Shown here in pieces: positions 14,736 through 20,149 of a stretch of DNA of 20,149 nucleotides. The position numbers and the translations under genes were made by a program. Source of the DNA: CAZEZY01 sp964516635 (GTDB lineage: Bacteria > Pseudomonadota > Gammaproteobacteria > Burkholderiales > Burkholderiaceae_C); NCBI GenBank assembly GCA_964516635.1, contig CAZEZY010000031.1:1-20149 (forward strand). Direction: 5' to 3'. The notes under the pieces are model-generated. The model did no database searches. It saw only the letters and a list, made by a program, of their open reading frames with translations, and was not told the origin of the DNA. Numbering within the stretch: the first letter of the stretch is position 1; each line of letters begins with the position of its first letter.

Positions 14736-16293
14736 CAGACGTCCGATTCATCCAGAGTTCCAGCGTAACACGGGTACCGGCGCCCGCCGCCGAATCGATG
14801 CTGAGGTGGGCATCAATCAGGCGGGCGCGCTCGCGCAGGCTGGTCAGGCCCAGCGTGTCGCCCGACTGGGCGGTCTGCACGTCCATGCCCACCCCGTCGT
14901 CGTGCACAGACAGTCGCAGCAGACCGTCAAAAGGCACGGTCGCCCGAACCTTGACGACCGAGGCCCCGGCATGCCGGGACACATTGTTCAGGCTTTCGCG
15001 CAAGATACCCAGCAACACATTCACCCGCCACTCGTCACCATCGGGCAGTACCTCGTCGATCTCCAGATCCATGCGTGTGGCACCCAGCCAGAGGCCAGCA
15101 AATTCCTCGGCCAGTTTCTGAATCGCCGCCTTCAGGCCCAGGGCTGCGAGGGGTGGCCGCAATCGGTGAGCAATGGCACGCAGGGTGGTATGCGCCTGAT
15201 CCAGTGAGTCGATCCAGTGCGAAAGGGGCAGATCCTCAGGGGAATCTGGCCATTTCCCGGTCTGAATGCGCCGCTGCGTGGCTTCGATCTGCCAGCGCAT
15301 GCCCGTCAGTATCTGCCCCACCTCATCATGCAGTTCGTGCGCGAGGTCCTGCCGTTCCCGCAAACCGACCCGCTCTCGCTGGCGTATCCAGCGCTGGATC
15401 TGTTCTCGGCTGCGAATCAGTTCATCGATGTCGAGCACCACGCCAAACAGCTGACGTCGGCCTTCCGATCCCAGATCCACAAGAGACAGAGACACTCTCA
15501 CCCAGCGCACCCGGTTCAAAGGCATGATCATGCGCAGTTCAACCGTACGGCTGTCGCCCGCTGGTCGGCGCCACAGGTCCGACAGGGCCTGGCGCAACAC
15601 CGGCCGATCTGCCAGATCCACCAGTTGCTGCCAATCGCGTCGGTGGTGGAAGGCACTGGCGGCCTTGCCTGTGAGTTCCACGAAGGCCTCGTTGTGCTGA
15701 ACCGCCCCCGATTCGAAATCGAATGTGAACCAGGCCAGATGCGCCAATTCCTCCATCAGGCTCAGGTGATTCAGGCGAAACTCGGCCGCCTGCTCGGCTT
15801 CGACCATCCGGGAGACCTCACGGCTCAGGGTGAGGATCGAAGAAACCCGACGCGCGTTGCCCGGATCCTGAAACAGGGGCACACCCACAAATTCCATCCA
15901 GACGTAATGCCCTTGCTCATGGCGAATCCGAAACCGGCCCTGAACGGACGCGCCACCCAGGATGGCCTCGTGGTAGCGTTTGCGGACCCGGATCAGGTCG
16001 TCAGGATGGATCCACTCGTAGGGACTTCGACCGATCAGATCGACCGGACGCCGACCCGTCACCCGTTTGATCTGGGGGGACACCAGCCGATACGTGCCGT
16101 CCGGGTCATGGATGGTCAGCAAGTCGGGCAGATGGGGCAAGGCCTGGGCCAGGTATCGGGCCAGCGTGGTGTCGGCAGGAAGCATCTCGACTTCGGGAAA
16201 GGTACAGCGGATCGTTTCCTTGATTGTGGACGATTCGGGCTCTTGCACGAAATCCGTTCGCCATAGAAAGGGCGTGCTCGGCGCGTTTCGCAA
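14722..16293 (-). CDS. Cytoplasmic PAS-PAS sensor histidine kinase (NarX/DegS type)
   Basis: This protein has up to 523 residues. The first PAS domain is at about 45-160 (PDLLTIHDPDGTYRLVSPQ, with a PAC-like RFRIRHEQGHYVWMEF) and a second at about 172-292. A HisKA_3 dimerisation helix follows with phospho-acceptor His322 in HELHDEVGQ, then an HATPase domain with N box ESLNNVSRHA (433-442) and G box DDGVGM (465-470), ending GTRVTLELW. No transmembrane helix or signal peptide is visible, so it senses an internal cue, perhaps redox or a small ligand; no cofactor-binding residue is certain. The start is unsure: TTG 16293 gives 523 residues, while ATG 16185 gives 487 and begins just before the first PAS. 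It overlaps the NarL-type regulator gene downstream by 14 bp and diverges from the phosphatase gene. Confidence 0.92.
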   Translation of the reverse strand: MRNAPSTPFLWRTDFVQEPESSTIKETIRCTFPEVEMLPADTTLARYLAQALPHLPDLLTIHDPDGTYRLVSPQIKRVTGRRPVDLIGRSPYEWIHPDDLIRVRKRYHEAILGGASVQGRFRIRHEQGHYVWMEFVGVPLFQDPGNARRVSSILTLSREVSRMVEAEQAAEFRLNHLSLMEELAHLAWFTFDFESGAVQHNEAFVELTGKAASAFHHRRDWQQLVDLADRPVLRQALSDLWRRPAGDSRTVELRMIMPLNRVRWVRVSLSLVDLGSEGRRQLFGVVLDIDELIRSREQIQRWIRQRERVGLRERQDLAHELHDEVGQILTGMRWQIEATQRRIQTGKWPDSPEDLPLSHWIDSLDQAHTTLRAIAHRLRPPLAALGLKAAIQKLAEEFAGLWLGATRMDLEIDEVLPDGDEWRVNVLLGILRESLNNVSRHAGASVVKVRATVPFDGLLRLSVHDDGVGMDVQTAQSGDTLGLTSLRERARLIDAHLSIDSAAGAGTRVTLELWMNRTSDENP

Positions 16294-16315
16294 TCGCCTA
16301 CCAGGGTTCAGAGGG

Positions 16316-16345
16316 CTGATCGCTGCCTTGTGATAGAGTGATCAG
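16316..16345. promoter_or_regulatory. Inverted repeat in the kinase/phosphatase divergent promoter region
   Basis: CTGATC (16316-16321) and GATCAG (16340-16345) are inverted copies, centre to centre 24 bp, in the 79-bp gap between the two divergent genes. This could be an operator for the adjacent NarL-type regulator, or chance. Confidence 0.3.
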
Positions 16346-16372
16346 GGCACTTCCATCAGACAGACTTCACTC

Positions 16373-17299
16373 ATGATTTCAGGCTTTCGCATCGTCGCAG
16401 CCACTGGCATCGACCAGGGAGACCGGGATTACCAACAGGACCAGCTCTTGCTCACCTCCCACCCTCGGGTGAAATCGTGTGTCCTGGGCGTGGTGGCCGA
16501 CGGCATGGGGGGTCGCAGTGGTGGCCGCAATGCTTCCGATCAGGTCCTGCTCACGGCTCAACAGCTGCTCGACCGCTACGATCCGGATTCGGATGACCCT
16601 TGCGACTTCCTGGAGCGGATTGCTCGGGAGGCCCATATCGTGATCAGACTCACGGCGGTGTCTTCGGAGCAGGAACCCCACAGCACCATGGCCGCTTTCC
16701 TGATCAACCCGGATGGCACCTGTGCCTTTGCCCATTCGGGGGATTCCCGCCTGTACCACTACCGGGCAGATGAGCTCCTGCATTGCAGCAAGGACCACTC
16801 GTTCGTCCAGACGCTGGTTGAACGTGGCGAGCTCACCGAAGAACAGGCCCTTTACGATACCCGCAGCAACCTGCTGATGCATTGCCTGGGTGCGGAAAGC
16901 GAACCGGTGGTCACCCGACATCCGATCGGTCAGCTACAGCCCGGAGATACGATTCTGGCCTGCAGCGATGGACTCTGGCATTACTTCAGCCCGGATGAAC
17001 TGGGTCGTGTGGTTTCCCAACTGAGCCCCCGGCAAGCCTGCGAGTTTCTGACACACAAGGCGCGTCAACGGGCCGAAGGCCGTGGTGACAACCTGTCCCT
17101 GATCATCGTCAAGCTGGAACCACTGTTCGTCCCACCCGAGCCTCCACCCGATTCCCCCGATAACTTGCCCACTGAACCGACTCAGGTGAGCGAAGTGTCC
17201 ACCTCGCGTCGCTCCTGGGCCAGGTACCTCTTCGACTGCATTTCATTGAGTCGTGAGACCGTCCGGGGAAACTCGTGCGACAAGGGTCCTTCGGTATAG
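16373..17299 (+). CDS. PP2C-family serine/threonine protein phosphatase
   Basis: A metal-dependent phosphatase of 308 residues, soluble, that would remove phosphate from Ser/Thr residues of other proteins. The PP2C metal and catalytic motifs are in order: DGMGG at 43-47, HSGDSRLY at 121-128, CSDGLW at 197-202 and GDN at 238-240. The early RDYQQD at 18-23 matches the usual RxxNxD block, with Gln in place of Asn. After the catalytic core (about residue 248) comes a Pro-rich linker and a basic tail. From about residue 270 the coding DNA overlaps, antisense, the 3' end of zapE. No Ser/Thr kinase partner is in the window. It is divergent from the PAS kinase gene with 79 bp between. Confidence 0.9.
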   Translation: MISGFRIVAATGIDQGDRDYQQDQLLLTSHPRVKSCVLGVVADGMGGRSGGRNASDQVLLTAQQLLDRYDPDSDDPCDFLERIAREAHIVIRLTAVSSEQEPHSTMAAFLINPDGTCAFAHSGDSRLYHYRADELLHCSKDHSFVQTLVERGELTEEQALYDTRSNLLMHCLGAESEPVVTRHPIGQLQPGDTILACSDGLWHYFSPDELGRVVSQLSPRQACEFLTHKARQRAEGRGDNLSLIIVKLEPLFVPPEPPPDSPDNLPTEPTQVSEVSTSRRSWARYLFDCISLSRETVRGNSCDKGPSV

Positions 17300-18318
17300 A
17301 GGGATTCGGCTGGCACCGCAGCCGACAGGATGAACTTCACACGGCGGTCGTACAGCACATCGACCAGCCAGGTGAATCGGCGCGCCTGCGACGCCATGTT
17401 CACGGGCATGTGAGGCACGTTGCTGAGCAGGACGGTGTGAAACTGGGTGGCAATTTCCAGGTAATCGTTCTGGGAGCGGGGTCCACCACACAGCGTCCGG
17501 AAATCAAACCACACCACGCCACCCGCCCGACGGATGGCACGGATCTCGCGGGCTTCGATGTGCAGCGTCGGCTCTTCGTCATGGGCTTCGGCCAGGCGTT
17601 CGAAGGTGGATTCCATTTCCGCTTCGGCATCCGGGCCGAGCGGCGTGTGATACAGCCTGACCTGCTCCAGCGTGCGTCGCCGGTAGTCGGTCCCGTTGTC
17701 CACGTTCACCACCTCCATGGTCTGTTTCAACAGTTCGATCGCGGGCAGGATGCGGTCGCGATGGAGCCCATCCGGATACAGACCGTCCGGATGGAAGTTG
17801 CTCGTGGTGACCATGCCGATGCCGTACTTGCGCATGGCGTCCAGCACCCGGTGCAGCATCATCGCATCGGTCACGTCGGCCACATGAAACTCGTCGAAAC
17901 ACACCAGCCGATAACGGCGGGACATGCGCTTTCCCAGTTCGTCCAGCGGGTTAACGGTCCCCTGAAGTTCGGCCAGTTCACGGTGCACTTCACGCATGAA
18001 CTCATGAAAATGCAGCCGCGTCTTGCGGCGAAGCGGCACGGCGTTGTAAAAGCAGTCCATGAGGAAGCTCTTGCCACGCCCCACCCCGCCAAACATATAG
18101 ACCCCGTGCGGAATGGGCAGGCGATTGATCAGCTTCTTGAGCGCATTCGAGCGTTGCTGCTTGAAGTGCGACCATTCGGCGGCACAGCGCTCAAGCGCCT
18201 CGACCGCGCGCAGTTGTGCCGGATCGCTCTGGAAACCGCGCGCTTTCAACTCCGCTTCATAAGCCACGCGCACCGGTCCGTGAACCGGAACATTGGCCCC
18301 CGCTGTCGATGCCTGCAT
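17182..18318 (-). CDS. zapE: Cell division protein ZapE (AFG1-like ATPase)
   Basis: AAA-type ATPase of 378 residues, the normal length for the ZapE/AFG1 family. In E. coli ZapE acts on FtsZ rings late in division and is needed under low oxygen or stress. Visible motifs are Walker A GGVGRGKS at 77-84, Walker B LVCFDEF at 138-144 followed by HVADVTDAMML, and a sensor segment TTSNFHPDGLYPDGLHRDR at 171-189 typical of the family. The C-terminus (FPRTVSRLNEMQSKRYL) also matches family ends, so this reading of the zone shared with the phosphatase gene is authentic. Start ATG 18318 lies 22 bp after the lpdA stop, making an odhB-lpdA-zapE unit, an order common in Burkholderiales. Confidence 0.95.
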   Translation of the reverse strand: MQASTAGANVPVHGPVRVAYEAELKARGFQSDPAQLRAVEALERCAAEWSHFKQQRSNALKKLINRLPIPHGVYMFGGVGRGKSFLMDCFYNAVPLRRKTRLHFHEFMREVHRELAELQGTVNPLDELGKRMSRRYRLVCFDEFHVADVTDAMMLHRVLDAMRKYGIGMVTTSNFHPDGLYPDGLHRDRILPAIELLKQTMEVVNVDNGTDYRRRTLEQVRLYHTPLGPDAEAEMESTFERLAEAHDEEPTLHIEAREIRAIRRAGGVVWFDFRTLCGGPRSQNDYLEIATQFHTVLLSNVPHMPVNMASQARRFTWLVDVLYDRRVKFILSAAVPAESLYTEGPLSHEFPRTVSRLNEMQSKRYLAQERREVDTSLT

Positions 18319-18340
18319 GATCCGCTAAGGACTCGAAGGA

Positions 18341-19768
<1,428 letters not shown>

Positions 19769-19790
19769 GATTTTTCCTGATGGGGTTGGC

Positions 19791-19812
19791 AAAACGCCCC
19801 CGAAGGGGCGTT
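19791..19812 (-). terminator. UUCG-capped hairpin between odhB and lpdA
   Basis: On the minus strand AACGCCCC, loop TTCG, then GGGGCGTTTT forms an 8-bp stem closed by the very stable C(UUCG)G tetraloop. It has only four T residues, so it is more likely partial termination or 3'-end protection of the odhB message than a full stop. Confidence 0.6.
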
Positions 19813-19831
19813 AGGAAACTGAACCGGCGGA

Positions 19832-20149
19832 TCAGATGTTGAACAGCAGACGGGCCGGGTCTTCCAGCGCCTCTTTCATGGCCACCAGACCCAGCACGGC
19901 TTCACGGCCGTCGATGATGCGGTGATCGTAGGACATGGCGAAGTAGTTCATCGGGCGCACCACGACCTGTCCGTTTTCCACCACAGCGCGGTCTTTCGTG
20001 GCGTGCACGCCCAGAATGGCCGACTGCGGCGGGTTGATGATGGGGGTGGACAGCATGGAGCCGAAGGTGCCGCCGTTGGAGATGGAGAAGGTACCGCCGG
20101 TCATCTCTTCGATGCCCAGCTTGCCGTCCTTGGCCTTCTGGCCGAATTC
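19832..20149 (-). CDS. odhB: Dihydrolipoamide succinyltransferase (E2 of 2-oxoglutarate dehydrogenase), C-terminal part
   Basis: Only the last 105 codons are in the window; the reading frame is open to base 20149 and the true start lies outside. The visible part is the end of the catalytic acyltransferase domain: LGIEEMTGGTFSISNGGTFGS, INPPQSAILGVH, and the active-site motif DHRIIDG with catalytic His and Asp. It ends DPARLLFNI. The enzyme transfers succinyl groups from lipoamide to CoA in the TCA cycle. The adjacent lpdA and the SISNGGTFGS wording point to the 2-oxoglutarate rather than the pyruvate complex. The upstream gene odhA (E1) is expected just beyond the edge. The symbol sucB is also used. 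Confidence 0.93.
   Translation of the reverse strand, partial: EFGQKAKDGKLGIEEMTGGTFSISNGGTFGSMLSTPIINPPQSAILGVHATKDRAVVENGQVVVRPMNYFAMSYDHRIIDGREAVLGLVAMKEALEDPARLLFNI

Noticed and set aside
20144..20149. GAATTC at the exact end of the window
   Set aside because: It may mean the sequence came from an EcoRI-bounded clone, but in biology it is just coding sequence of odhB (Glu-Phe).

Overview
The window looks like chromosomal DNA of a GC-rich betaproteobacterium, most likely of the order Burkholderiales and family Comamonadaceae. This rests on gene order (pepN-fbp-tRNA-Thr at one end, odhB-lpdA-zapE at the other), codon use and protein sequence style. No single gene fixes the genus. The right-hand end falls exactly on a GAATTC and cuts odhB; the left-hand end cuts pepN.

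Layout. (1) 1-3003: housekeeping block on the + strand: 3' part of pepN (aminopeptidase N), fbp (class I fructose-1,6-bisphosphatase) and tRNA-Thr(CGT) with its own TATAAT box and an intrinsic terminator. (2) 3130-5851, minus strand: an apparent accessory insert made of a small exported four-cysteine protein followed 33 bp later by a 694-residue trimeric autotransporter adhesin (YadA-type C-terminal anchor, Gly/Thr/Asn/Ser-rich passenger), closed by a strong terminator. (3) 5852-6406: a stretch of about 555 bp with no convincing gene. (4) 6407-7694, minus strand: DUF1330 protein, a SemiSWEET-type transporter, a 45-residue ORF coupled to it by ATGA, and a small multi-pass membrane protein. (5) 7746-8447 +: an RsuA-like pseudouridine synthase homologue whose catalytic motif looks degenerate. 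(6) 8444-9342, minus strand: a winged-helix regulator overlapping a MASE1-like membrane protein. (7) 9494-17299: a signalling cluster: a response regulator with an N-terminal excisionase/MerR-like HTH, a REC-HPt protein, a 973-residue CheB-CheR-coiled-coil-PAS fusion, then on the minus strand a PAS-PAS NarX/DegS-type histidine kinase with its NarL/LuxR response regulator, and divergently a PP2C-type phosphatase. (8) 17182-20149, minus strand: odhB (E2 of 2-oxoglutarate dehydrogenase), lpdA (E3) and zapE.

How they may work together. The housekeeping genes act in peptide turnover, gluconeogenesis/Calvin-type sugar phosphate metabolism, the TCA cycle and cell division. The adhesin and its small partner form one transcription unit and would act at the cell surface. 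The signalling cluster contains all the parts of a phosphorelay (kinase, two stand-alone receivers, an HPt, an output regulator) plus methyl-group and Ser/Thr-phosphate enzymes. None of its proteins shows an obvious transmembrane segment, so it would sense something inside the cell. That these proteins form one circuit is my inference from proximity.

The best candidates for something undescribed are the small cysteine protein/adhesin pair, the degenerate pseudouridine synthase, the REC-HPt plus HTH-REC pair beside the kinase-less CheB-CheR fusion, and the SemiSWEET/45-aa/membrane-protein operon.
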